The notes under the pieces: model-generated
What the model was told of the DNA's origin: nothing
The model's database searches: none
Seen by the model: only the letters and a program-made list of their open reading frames with translations
Source of the DNA: Palaemon carinicauda
Taxonomy: Eukaryota; Arthropoda; Malacostraca; Decapoda; Palaemonidae
Assembly: GCF_036898095.1 (NCBI RefSeq)
Contig: NC_090767.1
Location: 31,714,572-31,778,571, forward strand
DNA length: 64,000 bases
Direction: 5' to 3'
Position numbers and translations under genes: made by a program
Part shown: piece by piece, positions 34,056 through 45,650 of the stretch
Numbering within the stretch: position 1 is the first letter of the stretch
Layout: each line of letters opens with the position of its first letter

Positions 34056-35559
34056 GGATATTACAAATCTCATCATTTAGAGAGTTGTTTACATATAAAT
34101 ATGTATGACATCTGTATTCGACTAGTGAAGTGTAATGACAAGGCATTATGTTAGTAACCGGGGGAATCATACTATATGGTGGTATAACTCCGGACAACAA
34201 TAATCACTTCCCTTGTGTGTCTTAGTATAGATAATGATTAATTATACTGTTCACATCCCCAATTTTTTCTTGCAGGGATCATTGGGAACGTCTTTATATG
34301 TAAGACTCCTGTTTTCAGAACTTCGCTTACCTACACGTTCAAATGGTAATTTGTACAGCCACCTTTTTTCTCTTGCTCAGCCCACAATAACACAAAACCT
34401 TAATTTAAAAAAAAAATATGAAAACTCATATACTATGATCATTTTATGAATTGGATCATTATATTTTAGTGTGATAATTATATAAGTGGAAAAAAATGGC
34501 TTTTGAAGAAACTTGGCACATATGGTTGATTTTACAGCCCATAAACCAGAACATTCAACAAATGCACACAATCATAGATAATTGTGTAGTTGCAGACTTC
34601 CATGCTGTATAATTATAAATATTCTCCAGAAGGCACACATTAATAAGCTTAAGCAATAGGCCTAAAGACTATATACTTCTAGTGTGGTTTATTCATTTAT
34701 TCGTGAAATAATCAGTCTAAGGAGAGTTGCGGAGGTAAGGACACAGGTTGTAGGTTAGGTTAGGTAGCGTTCTATGCAGTATTCCAATCTGCTGTTATAC
34801 AAAGGCTCCAAATTCTGAAATAAATCCATAGAATGTGCATTTTTATATGACACTTCAATGCTGTAATATTATATTTTCAAGAATGTACACATAATTAGGC
34901 CTAAGCCGGCTAAGTCATAGCTCTAGACACCACACACTTTTACTGTGACTTAATCACATTTTTGTCATATAAATAACCAGCAATTCACAGTTTTTAAGAT
35001 AAACAACATTGGACAAATATTGCTTGAGTGTCTTACCTCACAGAATTATACGCAATACAATAACTTTTTATACAAGCTTGTAAAAACCAGAATGTCACTA
35101 CCTCGACAGGTCAATTCTATAAGAAATAACAGACTCTTTTATGTAAATAGTTCCCAAAGACTAAATTTAATGATAAATTTGGTAAAATCATAATTTTATA
35201 ATATTTATATAAATAATTTCTCAATTAGACTTTCTGAAAAAACAGGGTCTTTAATTGTAGAAACTTTTAAGACCCGACTTCAGGGATTTTTGAGGCCATA
35301 GAGTTTTATCAAAAGTATTTCAAGGTTTGCTTTCCTGGTCCTATATTGCACCAAAACTTTATAGGACATACACAATCAGAATAGATGCTCAGCAGAACAT
35401 CAACCAGGTACACCCAACCCACCACTGTGGTATCCAACCACGACATTGATCTCGCTAGTAAGCTGCTTAAACTCACAGTCCGGGGCTTTCATTGACTTGC
35501 TGCCATTTGAATGCTAGACGAACCCGTTACCACTTTTCTTAGAGCATAATATCTTAGGT
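34056..35559. other. Unassigned AT-rich sequence
   Basis: No gene is recognised. A short dispersed-repeat fragment (GTAAGGACACAGGTTGTAGG followed by a TTAGGT run) lies at 34735-34800. Confidence 0.5.
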
Positions 35560-35715
35560 TGAAGCCCTTGTATATCAGCGACCAGTTCCTCATGCAATGA
35601 TAAAAAGTGTACCTAAACTATCCCCCCACCTAACCTATAAGCCGTGTCCTTGGGGGATAACGCCCCCTTGCGCCCATCCTTACAGTGCCGTATTCTAAGT
35701 TAGACATTATAATAA
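35560..35715 (-). repeat. Dispersed GAATAC/TTAGGT repeat
   Basis: On the minus strand it starts near AGAATACGGCACTGTAAGG, has a short GC-rich hairpin (GGGGGCGTTATCCCCC), then ACGGCTTATAGGTTAGGTGG. It parallels 3950-4160 (GGCGC replaced by GTCGC) and 24600-24740. Confidence 0.6.
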
Positions 35716-35719
35716 ATGA

Positions 35720-37302
35720 TACATATTTCATATTCTTATTGAAAACTGTCATGATGAGGAGTACCCTGATAGTGTGCAGGTATTTATATATACAGATGAT
35801 GTCTGTATCGTAACCCTACGCTCTGTCTTCAAGAAGCATTACAGAATACAAATAGGCAATGACATCATACCTAATAAGGTTAAGGATTTTGGTCTTAGTC
35901 AGGGTGCTTCTCATCAAATTCTTTGACTGTTTCATGTCCAGGCTGTACTCTCTCTTGTGGAGTATGCCACCCCTGTGCTTACCTCTATCTCACCCACACA
36001 CAAAGTCATTGGAAGTAGTAAAAAAACAACGCAATGAGGACCATTCTGGGAGCCACCATGTGTACCAAGCTCTCTTTGCTCAGGTCTGAGGCTCACCTCT
36101 TCCAGCTTGCAAATGGGATCAACAGCCAAAATAGTCTTATCATCATCAAAACCCTTAAAACTCGCAGGAAAGGTCCTCTTCAAAATAAACTTAGGCACAT
36201 AATTCACCTGTTTGCTGATCTTAATCTGCCCTCCAACCCATTCATATGTGGGTCAAGACATTTATACAATTAAAGTTTAATTACACATCCCTCCCCTTCT
36301 CTAAAAACAGCCTTCAGAGCTGAATTTTCATCCCTTCTAAATTCTCCTGCTAATAATGTGGTTTGACAGAACTGTTCCAGCTGCTGTTGCTGTTGTATAC
36401 TTTGTAGCGTACACAGCCAGTTAGAGACTCTCAAACAGCACTTGCCCCTTACAAATAGAACTTGTGGCAATCCTGAAGGCCCTGGAACACTCTGCCACTC
36501 TCTGAGGTCACACTTCTATCCACATCGACTCAATGGGCTCAAGCGCAGTCTTAAAGAACCCTAACGTTAGAGAAAACTCACTAATCACCACTAAAATCAA
36601 GTACTTAGCCCATACCTATTACCAGAATCAATGTTGTGTAATTATCATTGGGATCCCAAATCATATTTGGGTTCTGGACAATAAAGCGGCTGATAGTCTT
36701 GCCAGGGGAGCCCTTGCAGTAGACACAACAAGTTTACCCCTGTGCCCTCCCTTCAGCAGTTAAAGAAGTCAATGATCGACCATTGCCACAGTCGGCTCTT
36801 AAGACCCATCAGGCAAGCCCAATTAAATTCCTCTCGGTCAGCCACTTGGTATATCAGTGGTAATAATTCTGTTCAGCAGTGCCTTCCTAAAATCACCCTC
36901 AGGTTGATATCTGTCATAACCCACAGACTCAGACTAGGATACCCGTGCGCCTGGGAGTTGATTGGCATAGGAAATAGAAACCGCTCATACCATGACCAAC
37001 CTAAAGGCCTTCTCTTAGAACATTACCTGCTTCAGTGTAACGAAACCTTCCCGCTCAGGCAGTCCCTCAACCCAAAGCCATCAGCTCACTCCAGTCCTTA
37101 TAGCCAGGTACATACTGGAAAATATAAAAACGCTTTCAGTTTTTCTGTGCTCCTATCCACCACCCAGGTAACTACATTACACTGGGACATACACACCCTT
37201 TCCATCCTTATCTACACCACTAGCCCGTTTGACTCCTACGCTTCAAACTCTACATGCTGCTTGACAGCGGTACCGCTCCCATTTTATCAAATTGCTCCTT
37301 GA
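35720..37302 (+). pseudogene. I-clade LINE ORF2, 3' half (RT thumb, RNase H, zinc ribbon)
   Basis: 36034-36273 gives 'MRTILGATMCTKLSLLRSEA', the RT thumb/linker typical of I-clade elements. An RNase H domain follows at about 36459-36760 with Glu in 'ELVAILKALE', Asp in 'HIDSMGSSAVL' and the final Asp in 'DNKAADSLARGAL', while the first catalytic Asp region is not recognisable. 36742-37302 carries the downstream 'RLRLGYPCAWELIG' and Cys/His 'LEHYLLQC' tail. RNase H is what separates this clade from Jockey and CR1. Frames are broken in several places and the RT core is missing. Confidence 0.72.
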
Positions 37303-38129
37303 ACCTACATCAGTCCTTCCGCCTTACTAACCCATATGCTCACATGGTTAGGTGAACGAGGTCCTTCTCCCTCTTACTCATGTTGCTGTCTTTCTCATGC
37401 AACCCAGTCCCTATGCCTTACTGGGTTCTTGTCAGTCCTATAACTCCACCTTAAGCTAGCCAGGAACTCAGCCTCCCATCTATAACTTAACACAGATAAC
37501 CTCCAACTCCACACACAGTTTCTTCCCTTCACTGGGTCTTAGTACTGTCAGTCCTTTCTATTTGAACTAGAATTGCTCCATTTCTCCCTTCGGGGATTGC
37601 ATTGCCGGACACCAAGCCTGGCAACTATCCTTGATCCCTTATTTGAGCCATAAATAGTTACGGCTTGTCCTAATGCCCAAAATTATACAAATGGGCCATC
37701 ATATAAGAAGAATTACATGCCATTTTTCTTAACCATGGGAACCCCACTCTGCCATGTACATGAGTTCAGAAAGCAACCCATTGGGGACCACTTTCCAGAG
37801 GACTGGCTCATGGGCTTAGTCAAAACGGGTCTTATCCCCTGGTGTTATAAGAAAAACTATTGACCACTATCATATTCGGTTGAGAACCTAAGAAGCTCTT
37901 GTGCTGAGCACGAGCCAATACCTCCCTGGAGGCATGCTCTCTGAACTGGCTGATGGCTATGTCTCAATACTGGGGCTTCGACCCCATTGTTTTCTACTTC
38001 TTTTAAAGACCTTCCACTCCTCCCGCAGTCCCTTCTCACCGAGTCTTATTGCTATCCAACTTTCTACCTACTCCTCATGCAGGTGTCAATGGGCACAGAG
38101 GCTCAGTCCTCAACTGCTTCCTTGTGGCT
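37303..38129. other. Probable 3' untranslated tail of the LINE, otherwise unassigned
   Basis: Pyrimidine-rich, low coding potential, directly downstream of the ORF2 end. I cannot place the LINE's 3' end. Confidence 0.4.
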
Positions 38130-39470
38130 CCTCTATGGTACCTGTTCCTTTGGCCACCACCCTCCAAGAAGGTTTAGGCTCTCAGCTCTTCCATTTTGCT
38201 GAGGAAAGAATGAAGTTGTCAGCCGTCTCTCTATTCCCTTCTTTGAAAGAAAAACCGAGAATTCCTTGCTGACACACTCTCCCCTATTATCAATGAGGAA
38301 GCATGGCAAAAGTCTGTTGTGTTTCCTCTCTGCCTTGGACATGTATCCCTTCAATTTCTCCTTTGTTTTACTTTTCTTCATTTTAGCATTTTCACTGAAC
38401 TATGAATTCTCGTCCAAAAAGATGGCAAAATATTTGCTTTCACTTGCATTTGATAATGGTTCAGGAATCTAACAAACATCATTAGGTACTATTTTTTTTT
38501 TACTCACTTGCATGCATTGGGCTATTTTTGGGCTTACCTACCATGCATTTTTTGCAGTATTCAAGTTTTCCTTTCGTTTCACATACACTGGGTAAGGATA
38601 GTAAATATACAAACCTTCAGTGCCATAAATTAATTGTTGCTCTTTTTCTGGGACTTGTATGTCTTCCTTCTTCTTCACATTTTTGACACCTTTATATGTT
38701 ACTAACTTAAAACTTTTTCATGAAATTTTCTTTCAGACATCAGGTTTCTATCTAGTTCTACGGTATAGTACACTTCTTGTAATTTCAACTCATATCCACC
38801 ATACTGGTATATCATTTACATAAAAACTTTTTTTCTATAGGGAACTAAAAACATCTTTCCATATTTCCACTTTGCGTTACCTGTGTTGCTACTGTCCAAA
38901 TGCGCAAGTCTGTCTTTATGAGGTTTCATCTGATCACTAGCACCAGAATCCATATTCCATATTAATTTGGAATCTTATTATCTCATTTATGACACGTTCA
39001 AAATTGAATTCCCTTTTTATCTGTTTTCAATTACTGCAACAATTTCCTTTATATCACTGAATGTGGAATTTAAGACATTTCGTCCGCTAAAGCTGCATTC
39101 TCATCTCTGGTCATTCTGATTGCATATACTATATATACACTCATAAACATTTCTTCAGTTTTACTTCATCTACACACTTCTTCAAGCACATCAACAATTT
39201 GAAATGTTTCCATTTTTATTGGGATATCGCTTAAAATATCCTGTGCTTCTTTTGCTTTGTTATATTCAATGATGACGTCCATATTTAAAATATTGTTTGA
39301 TATAATTTTGTGCGTCGCTATTTCTTTTAAGTTCTATTTCCGTCCATTCGTCTTGATACTCGTCACATCCTGGATCTATACTTTCCTCCACCTCTTTCGA
39401 GTAAAAAAAGCTCTAGTTCTATTCTCCCAATGGAAATAATTGTGGTTGTGAAGAAATAAAATGCGTTGGG
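38130..39470 (-). pseudogene. Copia-type retrotransposon remnant (gag, protease, integrase)
   Basis: Reading the minus strand from 39470: a gag fragment ('YQDEWTEIELKRNSDAQNY'), then the protease active site ('NMDSGASDQMKPHKDRLAHL', near 38927-38958) with a downstream 'VELDRNLMSE' region, then an integrase piece at 38381-38133 ('SKEFSVFLSKKGIERRL', 'PQQNGRAES' with catalytic Glu). Copia integrase copies the element into new sites. Stops and shifts are frequent and the RT is absent. It differs from the Copia remnant at 13470-14790, which lacks the protease. Confidence 0.7.
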
Positions 39471-41040
39471 TTAGGGGACAGTTAACGGAGAAAGCAACCA
39501 TTGTGCCTGCGCAGAGACATGAGGGGAGGCCGTATGGCAAAAGGATTGATAAAAGGAAGAGTACTATGCACACGATTAGAGTAAAGACAAAATTGAAAAT
39601 TTACAGTGATACAGTGAAAAGTGTATGAGTGGTAAACTTGGGGAAAAGCTTAGTTATACAAGAGGAGCACAATGAGAAAGTGTCATCGGTAGACATAGTG
39701 GGGATAGTAAAGGAAAAGGGAGTGATCAGCCAGTTGGAAAGAATTGCACCATATTGCACGAGGTGGGTTGAGCTGGCGAAGGAATGGACAGGCCTTGGAC
39801 TTGTAAGTTTGACTATCACACGCTATATAGGCCTTTATAAACAAGCATAATGAGAGACATCATGGCCACTGTGTTGAAGCCGATAACTGAGTAATCCAGT
39901 GAGGGTGATATTTCAGAGTTGTTGCAGAAAGCGACCCTGGTGTGTGAACTTCAGAATGTCATGGAAGTTGCTACTCTGGTACTATTGAGACTCTGATGTG
40001 TTTTCGGCAAATCTGTGCATGTTAGGTCTAACACTTTGGAGGAGTGTCTGAGAAGACTTTTGCATGTGAGATGTGATGGGGTTGCCTAAAGGCGTAAGAC
40101 AAATGCTAAGTGCAGTAGCTTACCTTGAAGACAGAAAGCTTGAGAGTATACTAAAGAGAGCCAGGGCTGTGTTACTGGATGAGGGTGCTGGTATGGTGGG
40201 TAGTGTGGCGCCAATTGGTGAGGAATGCAAGGGTGCGAGTGGATCACTATTGCAAGCAGAGGTAGGTGCAGCTACAGTTTCGGTTAAGACTTGCACCAAT
40301 ATTGGACCGCACAACAGTTTGGAAAAGAAAGAGTCACGGGTGTTCAGTCACCTCCAGCAGCAGAGGTGGCTGGAACACCACAGCTTGTAGGAGACCTAAG
40401 ATAACGGATTTGTGCTTATGTAGTACCTAGCGAGAATAATGACCATTAAGATGTTGATTAGGATTAGTTTGTGGATCTGCCGCAACTGACAATCCAATAT
40501 GATATTTAATAAACAATAGTGAATGAAGTGCGACAGGTATTGGAAAATGATCAGCATGAGGGTTCTGCCACATATGCAGACATGTTGCGTCCCATACAAA
40601 AGTGTATAGACGGTGTTCGTGTGGTGGTGACGAGCGGGAAGAAGTGATTGAGTTCAATCTTGGTCAAGTATGTTGTGAACTAATAAATTGCATTGGCTTG
40701 AGAAGGCCGTTAATGGAGACAGGAACCATTGTGCCTGCGCAGAGACAAGAGTTGAGGCGGAATTGCGAAAGGATTGATAAAGGGAAGAGTGCAGTGCAAA
40801 CGAGCGGGGTAAAGACAAAATAAAAAATTTACACTGATGCAGTAATAAGTGTATGAGCAGTAAACTTGGGGGAGAGCCTGGTTATACTAGAAGAGCACAT
40901 TCAGTAACAGATGTCGGTAGACATAAGGTTGATACTAAAGGATAAGGAAGTGAGCAGCCAGTGGGAAAGGTTTGCACCACATGGCACGAGGTGGTTGAGC
41001 CGGCAAATGAAAGGACAGGCCTTGGACAAGTAAGTTAAAC
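39471..41040 (+). repeat. Block with a 330-bp direct repeat; unknown element
   Basis: 39471-39820 and about 40715-41040 are diverged direct copies sharing ACCATTGTGCCTGCGCAGAG, GGATTGATAAA and GGACAGGCCTTGGAC. Between them 40073-40390 is open ('MLSAVAYLEDRKLESILKRA') and looks gag-like in composition, but I cannot name a family. The repeats are too far from known LTR ends to call an LTR element. Confidence 0.45.
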
Positions 41041-41446
41041 TATTAGAAAAATTTTGTGCACCTCGCTGCATCATAGTACTCTTGTATTCATCAGTGTAGT
41101 AACAATGTTGTTCTTCCAAAAATTTGCCATCTTTTACGAGACTTATTTCACTGTTGTTGGTCTGGCCCATAACCTGCTGAGGTTTCTTTTTGGGTTATAT
41201 GTGAAATTTCACCTTTCATAATCACATAGTCTTTGTAATATTATTAATCTACCTTCCTGAGTTTGACCAACAAAAACACTAGATCAGTCGTTGCGTTTCA
41301 ATGTTCAGCTTTATGCTGTAGACGGGCTCTTGCTTTACCAGCTCATAGTTTCTTATGACAGATATTGATTAAATTCATAAAAAAAACATAAATATAATTT
41401 CAGTTTCTTCCAATCTTTTATGCTAATGACAATATGAAATAAAAAA
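41041..41446. other. Unassigned sequence left of DIRS copy 2
   Basis: No gene or recognisable repeat. Ends in AATAAAAAA immediately before the DIRS tip CGGATTTT. Confidence 0.5.
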
Positions 41447-41489
41447 CGGATTTTGAGCGAAGCAAAAAATCTATTTTTGGGTGAGATAG

Positions 41490-41830
41490 ACATGTCGTCG
41501 TGATGGAAGGTTCCTTCAGTAGCTTCCTAAGGTTATATATGACTACAGTAGATATTCCCAGAGAATTAAAGAGGATTCACAGAATACTAACTTCTGGTGC
41601 GAGTACCCCAAAGGTTTCCCTCTAGGATATCGTATATCAGCAAGGGACGTATGTATATACACGCCACATGGCTATCTGCACCCGAAATAGCTTTAACGCT
41701 TCTGGGGAAAGGTGGGGAGATAACTGAGGTGCCGTTCCAAAGTTACCATCTTTCGGTATTGCTCTGGTACTCGCATGCAAACAAAGTGAACCATCTTCTT
41801 CATTCCTAAATCCAGCTTTCTACCAGTCTC
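41490..41830 (-). repeat. DIRS copy 2 left inverted terminal repeat (element 3' end)
   Basis: Inverse complement of about 55710-56052. Shared landmarks include GGTTCCTTCAGTAGCTTCCT and TAGGATATCGTATATC. The outer tip 41447-41489 is unique to this end. Confidence 0.88.
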
Positions 41831-41888
41831 CACGATACAATATAGTAGGGAGGGGCCTTGCAGGCTGAATCTAGAAAGAAGGGCGGGT

Positions 41889-41980
41889 CCATCAGGACGA
41901 CATGGCCATCTCACCCAAAAATAGATTTTTCGCTTCGCTCAAAATCCGTTCTTTAGGCTCAGGCCATATCGTCGTGATGG
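41889..41980. repeat. DIRS copy 2 internal complementary region
   Basis: 41889-41948 is the inverse complement of the left tip starting at 41447. 41949-41980 is the inverse complement of the right tip ending at 56066, with a few mismatches (TTCTTTAGG for TTTTTTGGG). The junction is CCG/TTCTTT, the same architecture as in copy 1. Confidence 0.88.
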
Positions 41981-43640
41981 AAGTGCACCAGAGAATTAAT
42001 GTATCATGGATTTTCTCCTATTTCAAGTGTCTTCTACTTTGACTAATATTCCTGTGGTCTGGTGACCATAGAGACCGTGACATCTCCGTGAAATGTCACT
42101 ACCAGTGGCATTACAATGACCTGGCTTCCTGCCCCCCCTTGGCAGGGAAATCCTGTTGGACAAGAGGGATATCTCGAAGCAACCTGACGGGGATAGACTC
42201 ACCTGGATGAAGAGAACATGTCGGTCTCAAGGACAATTCAGAAGGTTAATATTTGTGTAAGAACAATATTATGCCATTAGGTGAGTGTATCATAGACAGT
42301 AGGCATATGAACATAATACTCATAGAAATAGGACAATAGAAACTATACCGGCTATTTATTTTCATCATAATTAGGAGCGAAATTAGATGCATATGGAAAT
42401 CAAATAAATATTTTATTTGAAAGTTGCATGGAAATATGGAAAATATATATAGCAAAAATATTGTGTAAGACATAGATCTCTGGTAAAGACAGTGTTGTGG
42501 AATCTGAAAGGGAAGAATTGCCTTTAACACGTGTTCCTTGGGGAACGTAAGCCTTTAGAATTACTATACACTTCATGTCCAAGAACATGTGGCACACGTG
42601 TAAGAGTCCATGTCGCTTCACCTTAAATGAAAGAACAGTCTATTAGTAACACTAAGTGTCCCTTGAAATCACTATGTAACAAACTAGGTTTGACACAGGC
42701 ACCCTTTGAGTTAGTGTCCCGAATTAACTCGCGGTTCTTCGTAGATCTAGACAGCAGGTTTCATTACACTGCCCGCTGCTACCACAAAGTATTGAAGTTC
42801 GTGCACCTGCTTCGCATAGTGTTTGAAATACACACGCGATGATTTCCAGCCCGTGAAGGATCGGAGGCTTTCGAAATCCATCACTTGGAAAAAATTCAGG
42901 GTAGAGGTGACTTTCCTGGGATCATGACCTGCTGGTGTACTGTCAGGATCCGCTCTGCGGATGAAATAGGTGATTTTGGCTTTTAGTTGTTTTAGTGACA
43001 GGTCACTACCCGAAGTTTCTGCTTTAAAGAGTTGTCCTCCACCAAAGTCTGAAGTTCTTCGTAGATAGACCTTTAGGCTTTCTACTGGGCATAGAGAGAC
43101 ATCTTCCTTCAGGGGGCAGATTCTCCAAGGGCCCCATCTTTTGGTGGGTAGTTCGTTTTTAGCGAGAAACGAGGGGTCGGGGAAGAGGGTAAGTTCCCCA
43201 GTGTCGGCGAACTGTATCTGTCACTCCTCTCTTGATAATGCCACTATTTCACTGACTCGGGCTCCAGAGGCGAGAGCAAAAAGGAATATCACTTTTTGAG
43301 TCAAGTCTTTCAGAGGGCAAGATTCGTTGTCCAGGCTAGAGGCAAGATGAAGCACCTTATCCAGGGAGCAGGTGATGGGTCTCAGTGCAGGTGCTGGACG
43401 GAGTATAGCACACGCCTTCGGAAGTTTGTTGAAGATTTCACTGGACAAATCTATTTGGAAGGCGTACAGTAGTGGTCTAGTCAAGGCCGATTTGCAAGTG
43501 GAAATTGTATTGGCTGCTAAGCCTTGTCCATGAAGGTGAATAAAGGACATGCCCAATTCTATGGAGATTTCTGTAGGATTTTTTGCCTAGACGAAGGATA
43601 CCCACTTATTCCATGATGATTTGTTTTGCGTTCTGGTAGA
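41978..43640 (-). repeat. DIRS copy 2: first unit of 1.66-kb tandem duplication
   Basis: Nearly identical to 43641-45307. It runs from just inside the internal complementary region (GGAAGTGCACCAGAGAATTA) through a partial recombinase (visible at 43556-43221, 'GMSFIHLHGQG' to 'ASGARVSEIVAL') and ends abruptly at CTGGTAGACTTT, where the second unit starts with GGAAGTGTACCAG. The recombinase piece here lacks its N-terminal part and has frame changes, for example around the HDPR box at about 42920. Confidence 0.88.
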
Positions 43641-44411
43641 CTTTGGAAGTGTACCAGAAAATTAATGTATCGTGGATTTTCTCCTATTTCAAGTGCTTTC
43701 TACTTTGACTAATATTCCTGTGGTCTGGTGACCATAGAGACCATGACATATCCGTGAAATGTCACTACCAGTGGCATTACAATGACCTGGCTTCCTGCCC
43801 CCCCTGGCAGGGAAGTCTTGTTGGACAAGAGGGATATCTCGAAGCAACCTGACATGGATAGACTCACCTGGATGAAGAGAACATGTCGGTCTCAAGGACA
43901 GTTCAGAAGGTTAATATTTTTGTAAGAACAATATTATGCTATTAGGTGAGTGTATCATAGACAGTAGGTATATGAACATAATACTCATAGAAATAGGACA
44001 AGAGAAATTATAACGGCCATTTATTTTCATCATAATTAGGAGTGAAATTAGACGCATATGGAAATAAAATAAATATCTTATTTGAAAGTTGCATGAAAAT
44101 ATTGAAATTATTTACAGCAATAATATTGGGTAAGACATAGATCTCTGGTAAAGACAGTGTTGTGGAATCTGAAAGGGAAGAATTGCCTTTAACACGCGTT
44201 CCTTGGGGAACGTAAGTCTTTAGAATTACTATACACTTCATGTCCAAGACCATGTGGCACACGTGTAAGAGTCCGTGTCGCTATACCTTAAATGAAAGAA
44301 CAGTCTATTAGTAACACTAAGTGTCCCTTGAAATCACTCTGTAACGAACTAGGGTTGACACAGGCACCCATTGAGTTAGTGTCCCGAATTAACTCGCAGT
44401 TCTTCGGAGAT

Positions 44412-45650
44412 CTAGACAGCAGGTTTCATTACACTGCCCGCTGCTACCACGAAGTGTTGAAGTTCGTGCACCTGCTTTGCATAGTGTTTGAAAAACACAC
44501 GCGATGATTTCCAGCCTGTGAAGGATCGGAGGCTTTCGAAATCCATCCCTTTGAAAAAATTCAGGGTAGAGGTGACTTTCCTGGGATCATGACCTGCGGG
44601 TGTACTGTCAGGATCCGCTCTGTGAATGAAATAGGTGATTTTCGCTCTCAGTTGTTTTAGTGACAGGTCACTACCCGAAGTTTCTCCTTTAAAGAGTTTT
44701 CCTCCACCAAAGTCTGGAGTTCTTTGAAGATAGACCTTTAGGCTCTCTACTGGGCATAGAGAGACATCTTCCTTCAGGGGGCAGATTCTCCAAGGGCCCC
44801 ATCTTTTGGTGGGTAGTTCGTTTTTTAGCGAGAAACGAGGGGTCAGGGAAGAGGGTAAGTTCCCCACTATCGGCGAACTGTATCTGTCCCTCCTCTCTTG
44901 ATAATGCCACTATTTCACTGACTCGGGCTCCCGAGGCGAGGGCAAAAAGAAATATCACTTTTTGAGTCAAGTCTTTCAGAGGGCAAGATTCGTTGTCCAG
45001 GCTAGAGGCAAGATGAAGCACCTTATCCAGGGAGCAGGTGATGGGTCTCGGTGCAGGTGCTGGACGGAGTCTAGCACACGCCTTCGGAAGTTTGTTGAAG
45101 ATTTCACTGGACAAATCTATTTGGAAGGCGTACAGTAGTGGTCTAGTCAAGGCCGATTTGCAAGTGGAAATCGTATTGGCTGCTAAGCCTTGTCCATGAA
45201 GGTGAATAAAGAAGGACATGCCCAATTCTATGGAGATTTCCGTAGGATTTTTTGCCTTGACGAAGGATACCCACTTATTCCATGATGATTCGTATTGCCT
45301 TCTGGTAGACTTTGTTTTGTATTCCTCTAGGAAGTCTAAACTTTTCTTCGAGATCCCAAACCGTTTCTCTGCAGCTAGGGAGAGAAAATCATGAGATGAA
45401 GGTGCTGGATTTTCTTTGATGAAGCGAAGACAGTCGACTTCTGCACCTGTTGGGAGAGAACTGGGCCCGGCAGGGGGATCAGCTTGGGCTGCAGCTCCAG
45501 GACCAGGGGAAACCAATTGCTCCGAGGCCACTTGGGAGCCACTAGGGCTGCTGTCCCTTTGAAGGTTCTCAGTTTGAAGAGGACTTTCAGCAGAAGGTTG
45601 GTTGGAGGGAACAGGTAAATCTTGAACCATCTGTTCCAGTCCAGGGACAT
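44412..45650 (-). pseudogene. DIRS copy 2 tyrosine recombinase (frameshifted)
   Basis: The N-terminal region 'STRRQYESSWNKWVSF' and catalytic 'GARVSEIVAL' (first Arg) are in the frame of 46008-44689. After a one-base insertion in the T-run at about 44818-44823 (six T here, five in the first duplicated unit), the rest reads in another frame with an intact HDPR box ('PAGHDPRKV') and Tyr nucleophile ('FFKHYAKQV'), ending at 44412. This copy preserves catalytic residues that copy 1 has lost, but one frameshift separates them. Its N-terminal part overlaps the end of the RT/RNase H frame (45659-45375). Confidence 0.9.

Noticed and set aside
39471..41040. Calling this a complete LTR retrotransposon
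   Set aside because: No TG...CA ends, primer site, purine tract or pol were found.
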